Of a DNA stretch of 64,000 nt, positions 10,364 through 18,449 are shown piece by piece. The position numbers were made by a program, and so were the translations under genes. The stretch is from an uncultured Flavobacteriales bacterium (GTDB lineage Bacteria > Bacteroidota > Bacteroidia > Flavobacteriales > JBLHRE01). The notes beneath the pieces were generated by a model. The model saw nothing but the letters and a program-made list of their open reading frames with translations, did not search any database and was not told where the DNA came from. The first letter of the stretch is position 1, and each line of letters opens with the position of its first letter. The stretch is taken from positions 34,558-98,557 of the forward strand of contig CAKZPI010000018.1 of the NCBI GenBank assembly GCA_937139155.1, read 5' to 3'.

Positions 10364-11526
10364 GCCTCTAGTATTTCCTTGTAAAATGAAACCAAAGATT
10401 TTTGGCATGCTTCCGGACCTAAATTTTTACGTGCCCAGGTTTTAAGACGGCGTCCTTTATCACCTCGTACATCCTCCTTTTTCCAGGCCTCTATCATGGC
10501 GTCGGCAAATTCTTGAGCAGTATTTCCAAGAAAAACCTCGTCTTCTCCCAAATCGGTTCCTTCCAATCCTTTTGAGGTACTCACAACCGGTTTACCCAGG
10601 GCGGCTGCCTCTAAGAGTTTGATTTTGATTCCTCCTCCGCTTTTAAGCGGAATTAAAGCAATTCCGTGCGACTGTATAAATTCATGAGAAGACTCAACCT
10701 CTCCCTCCAAGTTAATTCCTTTGAACCCCTTTACATCTTTTGGGAAATTCTTGCCAGCCAAGCTTAATTTAGCCTCAGGGATTTCCTTCAAAACCATTGG
10801 CCAAATTTCTTCGATCAGCCATTGAACTCCCTCCAAATTAGGTTGCCAATCCATAGCCCCCAGATGATAAAAGGAATTGTTTTTATAATCTGAATCCCCA
10901 AAAGTATCTTGACTGGGTAAGAGGGTGGTGGTGTGTTGAATTCCCAAATCTGAATACCATTTTTCATCCTCAAATTGAATGGCAATGATTCCGGTCACGT
11001 TTTTTGCAATTTCCATTTCGGCCTTCTTGATTTGCTTTGCCAAGAGGTTGAGATAGGGCTTTTTCAATCCTCCGGATGCCTCTTTAAGGTCAAACCAAAT
11101 GCTAGCCTCTACATTATGCGAGCGATAGATAACGGGGGTTGAGGTAATTGACTTAATCCAATCTAGGTCTGCCAAAGAAAAAAGGCTTTCTGCATGGATG
11201 ATGTCATAGGTGTTCTTTGAGGTTAATTCTTGAAACTGGGTCCTCCAGGCCTTAGACTTAAAGCGGTTAAGGTTGTACGATTTGTTCTGAATTAAAGCTT
11301 TTATTGCCGGAAAGGTTTTGACCCGGGTATCAATGGGGACTTTGTAAAAATTGAAGTTTTCATGATTAGGCCATTCTCCCTTGCCAGGATGCTTATGGGT
11401 GGTAAAAGTCAACAGGTCAACGGAAACCCCGGCATTGACCAAAGCCATTAGGCTTGATTCAATAGCCTTACAGCCCCCGTCAATAATGGGGTAGGGAGGC
11501 TTATGAGCAAGGAGTAAAACCCTCAT
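10360..11526 (-). CDS. GT4-type glycosyltransferase
   Basis: A 388-residue GT-B glycosyltransferase. The N-terminus MRVLLLAHKPPYPIIDGG carries the typical first Rossmann strand and glycine turn; RSHNVEASIW is common in this group; the C-terminal domain shows GAMDWQPNLEGVQWLIEEI and the donor loop IPLKSGGGIKIKLLEAAALG with KPVVST. The substrate cannot be predicted. Four-base ATGA overlaps link it to the LptF/G-like gene upstream and to the second glycosyltransferase downstream, a tight operon that suggests a role in cell-envelope glycan or lipopolysaccharide assembly (inference from context). Confidence 0.85.
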   Translation of the reverse strand: MRVLLLAHKPPYPIIDGGCKAIESSLMALVNAGVSVDLLTFTTHKHPGKGEWPNHENFNFYKVPIDTRVKTFPAIKALIQNKSYNLNRFKSKAWRTQFQELTSKNTYDIIHAESLFSLADLDWIKSITSTPVIYRSHNVEASIWFDLKEASGGLKKPYLNLLAKQIKKAEMEIAKNVTGIIAIQFEDEKWYSDLGIQHTTTLLPSQDTFGDSDYKNNSFYHLGAMDWQPNLEGVQWLIEEIWPMVLKEIPEAKLSLAGKNFPKDVKGFKGINLEGEVESSHEFIQSHGIALIPLKSGGGIKIKLLEAAALGKPVVSTSKGLEGTDLGEDEVFLGNTAQEFADAMIEAWKKEDVRGDKGRRLKTWARKNLGPEACQKSLVSFYKEILEA

Positions 11527-12962
11527 TTCCGTTTTAATTTTTTGAAGAGCTTTTCAAAGAAAATTCGATAGGCTTCCGCAGACATAATGGCTGAATCTCG
11601 GTTGGTTTTATAGGTTAGAAGGAAACCAATGGGCAATAAGACCATACCCGGAAGCCACATGCCGAGCCAAGGAGACATCACCCCGTTTAGGGCCATTTTT
11701 TCCGAAATCATGGTGAAGATATGATAGACCAAGAATATACCCACAGCCACAACAAAGGGCATTCCGAGTCCGCCTTTCCGAATAATCGCCCCCAGCGGAG
11801 CTCCTACAAAAAAGAGAAGCAAGCAGGCCATAGAAAGGGTGATTTTCCGATGCCATTCTACTTCATGCTTCCAGATTCGTTCAATTCTCGATTGAAATTC
11901 TCGGCTTGAACTTCGGGTAAAAGCTTGGTTAGACCGGGCCAGGTTTTGCGCGGTTTCTATAATTCCTTTCCATCTATGCGACTTAAACTCGTCTAAGACC
12001 AAATGGTTGCTCACCTTAGGAGGGGAAGCCTCGAGGGTGTCAAGAACCTTGAACAGCTTTGTATCGCCGGCCATTTTTATACGTTCTTGGCTCTGGTGAA
12101 CAAATTCCTTTTTCTTATCCTCAAATCTGGTTTGAAGCGAGTCAATGGCTTCTTCCAGTTGAGGGATATTTAGCATGCGATAGTGTTTTTTGAAAACATC
12201 CTCGTCAACGCGCTCCATTTGGAAACTTGAAAGGTCGAATCGAATCTCTTCCCTTTCAAAGGAAGTCCTTAGAAAAGGATATTTGGTTCCAGATTTTTTC
12301 CGGTTCAAGGGCTCTTCATAAGAATTGCCCTCAAAAAGGGTGAAAACCAAATACCGTTCATCCGGAGTTACCACCATATTACCTGACCTAGCACGGATTA
12401 CCTTTTTGGCTCCGGCCCCCACCGTATGGTCGTAAATAATAATATCATTCAAGGTTTTTCCTTCATTTGTCTTTGACCCCACTTTAATAGAGTATCCATC
12501 AAGACCATGGTAAAACTCACCTTCTCGAATGTTCAAGGCAGGTTTATGCCTTCGAATGGAAAGCAAAAGGGTAGACCGTTTAAGGTTGGCAGCAGGAATT
12601 ACATAATTGCTGAAATAATAGGCGCCAATGGTAATGAAGGAAACAAAAACAATGAGGGCAAACATGATTCTCAACAAAGAGTTTCCGCTTGATTTAAGAG
12701 CCACCAATTCATAATGTTCACCCATGGCCCCAAAGGTCATTATAGAAGACAGCAAAATGGCCAGGGGAAGGGCTAAGGGCACTAAGGAGGCCGAAGCATA
12801 TACTACCAATTCAGCTAAGGTCAGTAAATCGAGCCCCTTCCCAACCAAATCATCTAGGTATTTCCATAAGAACTGCATGAGCAGAACAAATAGAGTAATG
12901 AAAAAGGTTGCTATGAAAGGGCCTATGAAGGACCGAATGATTAAGGCATGTAATTTTTTCAA
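11523..12962 (-). CDS. LptF/LptG (YjgP/YjgQ)-family permease
   Basis: A ~479-residue inner-membrane protein with N-terminal transmembrane segments (SFIGPFIATFFITLFVLLMQF), ALPLAILLSSIMTFGAMGEHYELVALKSSG, a periplasmic jellyroll-like middle, and three C-terminal membrane segments. This is the LptF/G plan: transmembrane partner of the LptB2 ATPase that extracts lipopolysaccharide. The frame is open to a TTG at 12983, but that codon lies inside a TATCTTTG -7 element, so I prefer the TTG at 12962, which gives the family-typical N-terminus starting KKLHALIIRS. Its 3' end overlaps the next glycosyltransferase by 4 nt. Confidence 0.85.
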   Translation of the reverse strand: MKKLHALIIRSFIGPFIATFFITLFVLLMQFLWKYLDDLVGKGLDLLTLAELVVYASASLVPLALPLAILLSSIMTFGAMGEHYELVALKSSGNSLLRIMFALIVFVSFITIGAYYFSNYVIPAANLKRSTLLLSIRRHKPALNIREGEFYHGLDGYSIKVGSKTNEGKTLNDIIIYDHTVGAGAKKVIRARSGNMVVTPDERYLVFTLFEGNSYEEPLNRKKSGTKYPFLRTSFEREEIRFDLSSFQMERVDEDVFKKHYRMLNIPQLEEAIDSLQTRFEDKKKEFVHQSQERIKMAGDTKLFKVLDTLEASPPKVSNHLVLDEFKSHRWKGIIETAQNLARSNQAFTRSSSREFQSRIERIWKHEVEWHRKITLSMACLLLFFVGAPLGAIIRKGGLGMPFVVAVGIFLVYHIFTMISEKMALNGVMSPWLGMWLPGMVLLPIGFLLTYKTNRDSAIMSAEAYRIFFEKLFKKLKRK

Positions 12963-12980
12963 TTCAGCCGAATTTTGGTC

Positions 12981-12988
12981 CAAAGATA
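12981..12988 (-). promoter_or_regulatory. -7 promoter element for the lptF/G-like operon
   Basis: Minus-strand TATCTTTG, exact TAnnTTTG, 18 nt upstream of the preferred TTG start at 12962. It decides against the upstream TTG at 12983, which falls within the element. Expected to drive the permease, both glycosyltransferases and perhaps ribBA. Confidence 0.5.
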
Positions 12989-13054
12989 GCCAAGATGAAC
13001 AAGGTGAGGCACAGTCAAGGGGATTTCCTGTGAAATCAATCTGAAATGGATGAA

Positions 13055-13090
13055 AAGTAAAAAGGCCCTTCTGAGAATGGAAGAGCCTTT
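13055..13090 (-). terminator. Rho-independent terminator after the START-like gene
   Basis: On the minus strand an imperfect hairpin (arms AAAGGCTCTTC and GAAGGGCCTTT, 9-nt loop) is followed directly by a run of T. It lies 20 nt after the stop of the START-like gene. Confidence 0.7.
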
Positions 13091-13110
13091 AGAAAGATTT
13101 TTAAAGCCGA

Positions 13111-13485
13111 TTAGGATCCGATGCTATGCATAAGGTCGCCAATTTGGCGCTCCCAAAGCAGCTTAGACTCTTCCATGTCGTCCTCGTCTTCGGCGAAGTC
13201 AGTTACAATAAGCGAAACGTCGCCGGTAAGCTCATCCAATTGAATTCGAAATTCAAAATAGGTGTCATCGTCGTAGTCTTCCCATCTGAATTTGATGTAT
13301 TCATTGGGTTTTTTAGTCAATAATTCGGCAGACTGGGTAGAGTACTCCCATTCGAAGGTGTAAATCCCATCTCGGATGTTCACATCGTTGGCAAACCATT
13401 CAGAAAGACCACTAGGGGTGGCTAGAGAATTATATAGAATCTTCACCGAAGATTTCATTGGGAATTCAAGGGAGTATTTTATCAT
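13111..13485 (-). CDS. START-like / SRPBCC-domain protein
   Basis: A 124-residue small soluble protein. The opening FPMKSSVKILYNSLATPSGLSEWFANDV is the usual first helix and strand of the AHSA1/START-like SRPBCC fold, and the WEYSTQSAELL...FRWEDYDDDTYFEFRIQ strands fit the helix-grip pocket. The C-terminus is acidic (DFAEDEDDMEES). The family binds hydrophobic ligands or, in AHSA1, assists Hsp90; the specific function here is unknown, but proteins of this kind and length are a conserved single-gene family in Bacteroidota (recalled). Monocistronic, with its own terminator. Confidence 0.75.
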   Translation of the reverse strand: MIKYSLEFPMKSSVKILYNSLATPSGLSEWFANDVNIRDGIYTFEWEYSTQSAELLTKKPNEYIKFRWEDYDDDTYFEFRIQLDELTGDVSLIVTDFAEDEDDMEESKLLWERQIGDLMHSIGS

Positions 13486-13592
13486 AATTTAAGCGCCATA
13501 ACAGGGTTGGTACAATTTTTCAGGTGGGTAAGGTATAAAAAGGGCGGAAATAAAAAAATTGAGGCTGTGAATCAAATTTCAGAAAACCCTTG

Positions 13593-13619
13593 TTTGAAAA
13601 AAAAGACTACTTATATTTG
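13593..13619 (+). promoter_or_regulatory. Promoter of tRNA-Met
   Basis: TTTG at 13593-13596 and an exact TAnnTTTG box (TATATTTG, 13612-13619). The spacing of 15 nt is shorter than the usual ~19. Transcription would begin ahead of the decayed tRNA copy at 13634 and read into the intact tRNA-Met. Confidence 0.55.
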
Positions 13620-13633
13620 CCGCCCCAAAATAA

Positions 13634-13700
13634 TGGCGAGGTAGCTTCTCGTTTTGTTGCTACGCGCCGAACGAGACAGGCAGTTGGTTAGACTGTGAAA
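13634..13700 (+). repeat. Decayed 5' copy of tRNA-Met with inserted palindrome
   Basis: The stretch TAATGGCGAGGTAGCT is repeated exactly 71 nt later as the start of the real tRNA-Met. In this copy the D-arm is followed by an unrelated segment with TCTCGTT and AACGAGA arms, then CAGTTGGTTAGA, which again matches the tRNA D-loop. No anticodon arm or 3' half is present, so it cannot be a tRNA. Confidence 0.7.
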
Positions 13701-13706
13701 AATAAT

Positions 13707-13780
13707 GGCGAGGTAGCTCAGCTGGTTAGAGCGTCGGATTCATAACCCGGAGGCCGAGGGTTCAAGTCCCTCTCTCGCTA
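13707..13780 (+). tRNA. tRNA-Met (CAU anticodon)
   Basis: A 74-nt cloverleaf: acceptor GGCGAGG pairing (two G-T wobbles) with TCTCGCT, D-arm with AGCTGGTTAGA, anticodon loop TTCATAA giving CAT, T-arm GAGGG/TTCAAGT/CCCTC, discriminator A, no encoded CCA. The anticodon stem has an A-C mismatch at its loop end. The CAU anticodon could also belong to initiator or Ile2 (lysidine) tRNA, but the lack of GGG/CCC anticodon-stem pairs argues against an initiator. Confidence 0.9.
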
Positions 13781-13785
13781 CACAG

Positions 13786-13816
13786 AAAGCCCAGGAAGAA
13801 ATTTCTGGGCTTTTTT
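13786..13816 (+). terminator. Terminator of tRNA-Met
   Basis: Hairpin AAAGCCCAG / CTGGGCTTT followed by T-run, 6 nt after the tRNA. A decayed copy of the same hairpin recurs at 13889-13910. Confidence 0.8.
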
Positions 13817-13830
13817 GATTTTCTTAAAAG

Positions 13831-13911
13831 GTGTCGGATTCCTATCCGCCTGAGGTGAACCTAGCAAATCTCGGTCTCGCTACACAGAAAACCCAGGAAG
13901 AAATTCTTGGA
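13831..13911 (+). repeat. Decayed 3' copy of tRNA-Met and its terminator
   Basis: GTGTCGGATTC resembles the anticodon-stem start of the tRNA-Met upstream, and GTCTCGCTACACAGAAAACCC plus GGAAGAAATTCTTGG copies its 3' end and terminator. The anticodon loop is replaced by a palindrome (CGGAT TCCT ATCCG), and the T-arm is destroyed. The remaining bases to 14182 hold no gene; only a perfect-looking hairpin without T-run (14098-14119) is seen. Confidence 0.65.
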
Positions 13912-14182
13912 TTGTTTCAATCATTAAAGTCTTTTAGAGAGTAGCTTTGACTTAAAACACTTTTTCTTTACGAATAACCCTACGGAAATCCTCCAAAGTA
14001 AATTCCTCAGTCACCAATCTTGTTTTCTAAGGCAATTAAACAACTTTGGTGGCTTGAGTGCCGAACTTGAAAATGTTGAGCATAGGAGTTTCGCTAGGTT
14101 ATCATGGTAGCATGACAACCCAGTTCATTTTCTGGTTCATAATTAGAAAATTAGGGTTAGATAATTGGTTTAAAAGAAGGTT

Positions 14183-14863
14183 TTATAATTTAGCCCAAAG
14201 CGCATAGTTCAGGTTCAGGTCTCGAATGTATAGGGTCTCGTTGGTGTCAGGGCTGGCAAGGGCCGCTGAAGCTTTCAAGGTGAACCAAGTGTCCCAGTCG
14301 CCTTCTTCTTGATAATGTCCAGCAGCTCTGCTTACTTCAAAATGATTGAAGGGGTGGTTGGGTATGACATCAAATACTAATTTCTGAAAATTATTTACTT
14401 TGGGGTTATAGATTGATCGGTAAACTTTTAAACTAGCATAGTTATGGTTCCCTACACTGTCTAGGGATTTACTTGATATTAATTGAAACTCGCCAATCAT
14501 TCGTGGTTGAAAATGTACTTCAGTCCAGGCGCCCACCGGCCTGTCAACAGCTCGTAAACCATTAATACTGTCTGCAGGCCAGTACATTGAAAACGTTTCT
14601 AGTCCGTTATATCTAAATCCGTGACCTGTAGTAACCGACCCAGGGTAACCACCCCAACCGCTTGGATGGTAAGGCTCCCTGGGCTTGTTCAACACAGTAT
14701 CATTTACATAGGGCTTGGTTGACTCATACCAGGTGATGCTTTCTTTGTCTGAAAAAGTGGGTATGGGGTCTGGCTCTTTGTCTTTGCAAGAAAACAATAG
14801 AAAAAAAACTACCAAGGCTGCAAAGGCCAAGGGATTAATAGAAAAGTAAAGGGAAGTTTTCAT
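14183..14863 (-). CDS. Hypothetical lipoprotein
   Basis: A 226-residue exported protein that I do not recognise. The N-terminus from the ATG at 14863 has a signal peptide (LAFAALVVFFLLFSC) with a lipobox ending in Cys 26, followed by KDKEPDPIPTFSDK. The mature part is rich in aromatic residues and strands, with VTTGHGFRYNGLETFSMYWP and a C-terminal LKASAALASPDTNETLYIRDLNLNYALW. It looks like a small surface or periplasmic lipoprotein. Monocistronic between the tRNA-Met region and another lipoprotein gene; nothing in the context indicates a role. Confidence 0.6.
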   Translation of the reverse strand: MKTSLYFSINPLAFAALVVFFLLFSCKDKEPDPIPTFSDKESITWYESTKPYVNDTVLNKPREPYHPSGWGGYPGSVTTGHGFRYNGLETFSMYWPADSINGLRAVDRPVGAWTEVHFQPRMIGEFQLISSKSLDSVGNHNYASLKVYRSIYNPKVNNFQKLVFDVIPNHPFNHFEVSRAAGHYQEEGDWDTWFTLKASAALASPDTNETLYIRDLNLNYALWAKL

Positions 14864-15082
14864 GGGCCGGTTTTTAAAGGGTGAATCGGCCACAGAAGCA
14901 AAAATCAGTAAAGATTAAAGGTGAATTCTTCATGGTAGCAGATATGAAATTTCCTTTCAAACATAGAAAATTGAATTTAGAGTTCAGAATTAGGGTAAAT
15001 CCAAGAAGTAAATTGGAATGGGATCAAAGGTTCACTTATCACATAATAAAAAGCCTGATGGAGCTGTGAATCTAAAGCAATA

Positions 15083-15115
15083 AAAAAAGTTGCCCCAGTT
15101 ATGAGACAACTTTTT
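15083..15115 (-). terminator. Terminator after the small lipoprotein gene
   Basis: Hairpin with arms AAAAAGTTG and CAACTTTTT plus partial inner pairing, flanked by A- and T-runs on both strands, 24 nt beyond the stop of the minus-strand lipoprotein gene. Confidence 0.7.
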
Positions 15116-15138
15116 AGGTCAGGGTTTTCCAATAAAAA

Positions 15139-15561
15139 TTACATAGGCTCTAAATGAAGTTCGGTTCCGTCTTCCTTGTTTTCAAGCCAAAGCTCATCTT
15201 TTTTCAGACGCAATATAATGTAGGTATTGTCTGCATCGTCATTTTCAAAGTCGAGTTTCAACTCTTCTTTGTCATTTTCAAACTCCCAATTTCCATCGGT
15301 TTCGTATTGAAAGGTGATGTTATCAGAGGTATAAACCGCCACCAGCCTCGCTGTATAATCTTCATTTAAATAGAGTTCATACTGGTCGTATTCCTCGGTT
15401 ACATTTTCGCCATTACGTTCGGCTTTTTCGATTTCCCAATCGTTTTCAATTCGTTCTACCTTTGAGACAAAGGAAATAGCTGGTCCGTCTTCGTATTTTG
15501 AACATGAGGTCAGTCCTATTCCAATCAATATGGCTAGAGCAGTGTTTCTTAACGTTTTCAT
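15139..15561 (-). CDS. Small lipocalin-like lipoprotein
   Basis: A 140-residue lipoprotein starting MKTLRNTALAILIGIGLTSC (lipobox LTSC). The mature part begins with a helix-like VSKVERIENDWEIEKAERNG and continues with alternating strands (YELYLNEDYTARLVAVY, NWEFENDKEELKLDFEND, TYIILRLKKDELWLENK), the layout of the lipocalin-like domain 4 / DUF-type small lipoproteins frequent in Bacteroidota. Highly acidic. Function unknown. The ATG at 15561 is chosen because it places the signal peptide at the N-terminus; a longer frame to 15624 would bury it. Confidence 0.65.
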   Translation of the reverse strand: MKTLRNTALAILIGIGLTSCSKYEDGPAISFVSKVERIENDWEIEKAERNGENVTEEYDQYELYLNEDYTARLVAVYTSDNITFQYETDGNWEFENDKEELKLDFENDDADNTYIILRLKKDELWLENKEDGTELHLEPM

Positions 15562-15792
15562 TTTCTTGTGTTTAGGGTTAAACTTTTTTAGGGTTTGGGC
15601 TAAACTTTTCAAGTCGCATGCCATTCGAGGAAAGAACTCTCTAAATCAATAGTAAACCCACTGATAATAAGGAGGTTGTATCAATAGGCTTTGCTTTTCC
15701 TGTTTAGGGCGGCCATGGTTGGAGGGAGTTCATTTGAAACTTGATTTTCAAATTGAAAAGGAATTCTAGGCGAAACTTGTTTACTTCGCGAG

Positions 15793-16284
15793 ATGGAAAG
15801 GAAGGTTTTGTTTTTAGACCGAGATGGGGTCATCAATGAAGAAATAGGAAACTACGTATGGAGACTCGAAGATCTCCAGATTAATTTTGGCTTGGTAGAA
15901 TCTCTTGCTGATTTGAAAAGGATAGGGGTTGACTTTGTGGTGATCACCAATCAAGGAGGAATTGCAAAGGGCCTTTATACTATGGAGGATGTGCGGGCAG
16001 TACACCAGAAAATTCAAGCGGAACTGGGCAGGCATGAAATTGAAATCCTTGATTTTTTTGTTTCCCCACACCATGATTTAATTTCAAATAGTCTAGACCG
16101 AAAGCCGAAATCTTTAATGATTGAACGTGCACTTCATAGATACAAGGTGAAGGCAGAGAATGCCCTTATGATTGGGGATAAGGATTCAGATGTTCAGGCG
16201 GCAAATTCTGCTGGAATTAAAGGTTTGAAGATAAAAGCAAATTCCGACCTTCGCGGCCTGAATTTAAGCCAATATTTTCTATGA
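15793..16284 (+). CDS. HAD phosphatase, GmhB/HisB-N-like
   Basis: A 163-residue HAD-superfamily phosphatase (HAD-IIIA). Motif I FLDRDGVINEE, motif II VVITNQGGIAKGLY, the Lys of motif III in DRKPKSLM and motif IV MIGDKDSDVQAANSAGI are all present. This matches D,D-heptose 1,7-bisphosphate phosphatase and the histidinol-phosphatase half of HisB. The zinc site of GmhB (Cys-x-His then Cys-x-Cys) is missing: the loop reads SPHHDLISNSLDRKP with no cysteine, so the enzyme belongs to a zinc-less variant and its substrate is open. Its stop overlaps the next gene's ATG (ATGA), linking it to the aminotransferase. Confidence 0.8.
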   Translation: MERKVLFLDRDGVINEEIGNYVWRLEDLQINFGLVESLADLKRIGVDFVVITNQGGIAKGLYTMEDVRAVHQKIQAELGRHEIEILDFFVSPHHDLISNSLDRKPKSLMIERALHRYKVKAENALMIGDKDSDVQAANSAGIKGLKIKANSDLRGLNLSQYFL

Positions 16285-17144
16285 ATTTCATTCATAACGA
16301 CGCATTAGTATCTTCTGAAGAATTAAGTTTCTCGTATTCAAATAGAGCCTTTCAGTACGGTGATGGGCTTTTTGAGACCATGATGTACTCAAATGGAGAA
16401 ATCCTCTTTTTTGAAGATCATTATTTCCGCCTTATGGGAAGCATGCGGTTTCTTAGGTTTGAAATTCCAATGTCTTGGACCCCAGAGTTTCTAGAAGAGA
16501 AATGCAAGGAATTGATTCAAGCCAATCTTTGGGCAAATACCCATGTTAGGCTTAAATTAATGGTATACCGCAGCTCAGGTGGGAGGTATACTCCTGAATC
16601 AAATAAACCCGAATATGTAATTAGCGGAGAGCCTAGTAGCATTGCCCCTTATCCGGTTTATAATTCAGGGCTGGTACTCGATACTTTTCAATACCATCAC
16701 AAGCCTTCTGGTCGATTGTCAAACTTAAAAACCATTGGTTCTGCAATTTATACCCTTGCCGGGATTTTCGCTCAAGAAAATGATTTGGACGAGGCCATAT
16801 TAATCAATGAGAAAGGCAATTTGGTGGAAGCCAGTTCATCGAATTTATTCCTAATTCAAGGAAATAAATTAATAACTCCCCCTTTGGAGTCAGGATGTTT
16901 AAAGGGTGTATTTAGGAAAAACCTTCTTGACCGGGCAAAAGATATCGGCCTTGAGCCCATAGAAAAAGACATTAAGCCCTTTGATTTGATAAAGTCAGAT
17001 GATGTTTTGCTGACCAATATGGCAAAGGGAATTCAATGGGTTTCGGGGTATAAAAAGAAGTCGTTTACTGGGGAAAAAGCGCGTGAAATTACTGAGGCGT
17101 TCTATGAATTGATCAATTCAAAAGAGGGTCAGACGGAGCATTAG
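16281..17144 (+). CDS. Class IV aminotransferase (BCAT/PabC-like)
   Basis: A 287-residue PLP-dependent fold-type IV enzyme. The N-terminal SYSNRAFQYGDGLFETMMYSNG is the family signature; the PLP lysine is in RLSNLKTIGSAIYTLA; the C-terminal part has EAILINEKGNLVEASSSNLF and PPLESGCLKGVFRKNLL. Members include branched-chain aminotransferases, D-amino-acid transaminase and 4-amino-4-deoxychorismate lyase; at 287 residues with GRYTPESN in the middle it is closest to the PabC/ADCL-like group, but the reaction cannot be fixed. It overlaps the phosphatase upstream and, convergently, the 3' end of yqgE by 32 nt. Confidence 0.8.
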   Translation: MNFIHNDALVSSEELSFSYSNRAFQYGDGLFETMMYSNGEILFFEDHYFRLMGSMRFLRFEIPMSWTPEFLEEKCKELIQANLWANTHVRLKLMVYRSSGGRYTPESNKPEYVISGEPSSIAPYPVYNSGLVLDTFQYHHKPSGRLSNLKTIGSAIYTLAGIFAQENDLDEAILINEKGNLVEASSSNLFLIQGNKLITPPLESGCLKGVFRKNLLDRAKDIGLEPIEKDIKPFDLIKSDDVLLTNMAKGIQWVSGYKKKSFTGEKAREITEAFYELINSKEGQTEH

Positions 17145-17673
17145 CCCAAATTTTATATTTATCGTCCATTTGCAAAAGAGCCTTTCTCCAAAGTGCGTCT
17201 GGATGGTCTTGCATGAGGTCAATATTCGGTAAGTTTTCAACCACCAACCAAGACTCTTCTTTGATTTCACCCTCAAGTTGTTGCGACTGCCAACCGGCGT
17301 AACCCATAAAGAATCGCACTTCGTGGGTTTCTACTTCTCCCTTATCGATAAGCTCCATAAGGGCGGCTAAATTTCCTCCCCAATAAATTCCTCTAGAAAT
17401 TTCAACAGAGCCTGGAATAACTTTTCCAAGGGAGTGAATGAAATAAAGGTTATCCTGCTGAACCGGTCCGCCGTAAAAAATAGGAGCATCAAAATCTGGA
17501 AAATCAGGAAGAAGATCGGTGAGTTGAACCGGAAGGGGTTTGTTGGTAATAAAGCCAATGGCTCCACCTTCTTGATGGTCAGCTATTAACACGATGGTTC
17601 GATTGAAAGAATCATCAATGAGTGTTGGCTCAGCGATGAGTAAATAACCTTTTTTAGAGTTCAAAGTCTTCAA
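17113..17673 (-). CDS. YqgE/AlgH family protein (DUF179)
   Basis: A 186-residue soluble protein. Characteristic features: KKGYLLIAEPTLIDDSFNRTIVLIADH near the N-terminus, GAIGFITNKPL, IFYGGPVQQDNLYFIHS, and RFFMGYAGWQSQQLEGEI. YqgE proteins are widespread but without an established biochemical role (AlgH was linked to alginate regulation in Pseudomonas). The start appears to be TTG at 17673; no ATG is available before the conserved first strand. Converges with the aminotransferase gene with a 32-nt overlap of coding ends. Confidence 0.9.
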   Translation of the reverse strand: MKTLNSKKGYLLIAEPTLIDDSFNRTIVLIADHQEGGAIGFITNKPLPVQLTDLLPDFPDFDAPIFYGGPVQQDNLYFIHSLGKVIPGSVEISRGIYWGGNLAALMELIDKGEVETHEVRFFMGYAGWQSQQLEGEIKEESWLVVENLPNIDLMQDHPDALWRKALLQMDDKYKIWANAPSDPLLN

Positions 17674-17756
17674 TTTGAGAGAATTACTTTCGGGTCTTCA
17701 ATGTAAAAAATTTTTCCGCATTATAAAAAAGACCTTTGTTACTTTGCAGGATGAAA

Positions 17757-18389
17757 ATGAAGAAACTCAGTGAAATCAGGGAGGAATATGCCCTACGGTC
17801 CTTGGAATCAAAAGATTTAGCAAAATTACCCATGGATCAATTTGAGAAATGGATGGAAGAAGCTTTGAATGCAGAGGTGAAAGAACCAACTGCCTTTCAC
17901 CTTTCATCACTGGGTTTGGATGGATACCCAGATTTACGGGTGGTTCTTTTAAAGGAAATCAGGCCCGACGGAATTGTTTTCTTCACCAACTACCAATCTA
18001 AAAAGGGAAAATCCTTTGAACAATTGCCCAGGGCTGCCGCCAATTTTTTCTGGATTGAGCTTCAAAGACAGGTTCGTTTGGTGGGAGATATAGAGAAAAT
18101 ATCGGCCGAAGATTCGGATGCCTATTTTCATTCGAGGCCTTTGGCTTCTCAAATTGGAGCCATTGCCTCTAAACAAAGCGAGGAAATAGAGTCTAGGCAA
18201 TTATTGGAAAAAAATTACCAGAAGGTGGCATCCGCTGGAAAGATCAAAAGGCCCGAACACTGGGGAGGGTACCTTTTAAAACCAAAAAGGGTAGAATTCT
18301 GGCAGGGTAGAAAGTCAAGACTTCACGATCGGTTTGAATATGCCTTGAATTCAGAAGGAGGATTTACCTTAAAGCGTTTACAACCTTAA
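17757..18389 (+). CDS. pdxH: Pyridoxamine 5'-phosphate oxidase PdxH
   Basis: A 210-residue FMN enzyme that oxidises pyridoxine/pyridoxamine 5'-phosphate to PLP. Visible signatures: DLRVVLLKEIRPDGIVFFTNYQSKKG (FMN site), AANFFWIELQRQVRLVG, YFHSRPLASQIGAIAS, and the C-terminal family pattern EFWQGRKSRLHDRFEY ending in KRLQP. Start codons at 17736, 17751 and 17757 are in frame; the ATG at 17757 is favoured because AGGA sits 5 nt upstream. Monocistronic, ending in a terminator shared with the HU gene. Confidence 0.95.
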   Translation: MKKLSEIREEYALRSLESKDLAKLPMDQFEKWMEEALNAEVKEPTAFHLSSLGLDGYPDLRVVLLKEIRPDGIVFFTNYQSKKGKSFEQLPRAAANFFWIELQRQVRLVGDIEKISAEDSDAYFHSRPLASQIGAIASKQSEEIESRQLLEKNYQKVASAGKIKRPEHWGGYLLKPKRVEFWQGRKSRLHDRFEYALNSEGGFTLKRLQP

Positions 18390-18400
18390 GGTTTGGAGCA

Positions 18401-18430
18401 AAAAAAAGGCCGCCTTTCGGCAGCCTTTTG
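18401..18430. terminator. Bidirectional terminator between pdxH and HU gene
   Basis: Hairpin AAAAGGCcGCC / GGCaGCCTTTT flanked by A-run and T-run; serves pdxH on the plus strand and the HU gene on the minus strand. Confidence 0.75.
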
Positions 18431-18449
18431 TTGACCAATTGATATTCAA

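Noticed and set aside
14098..14119. Terminator or operator in the gap before the lipoprotein gene
   Set aside because: The hairpin GTTATCATG/CATGACAAC has no T-run and no nearby start; no function can be supported.
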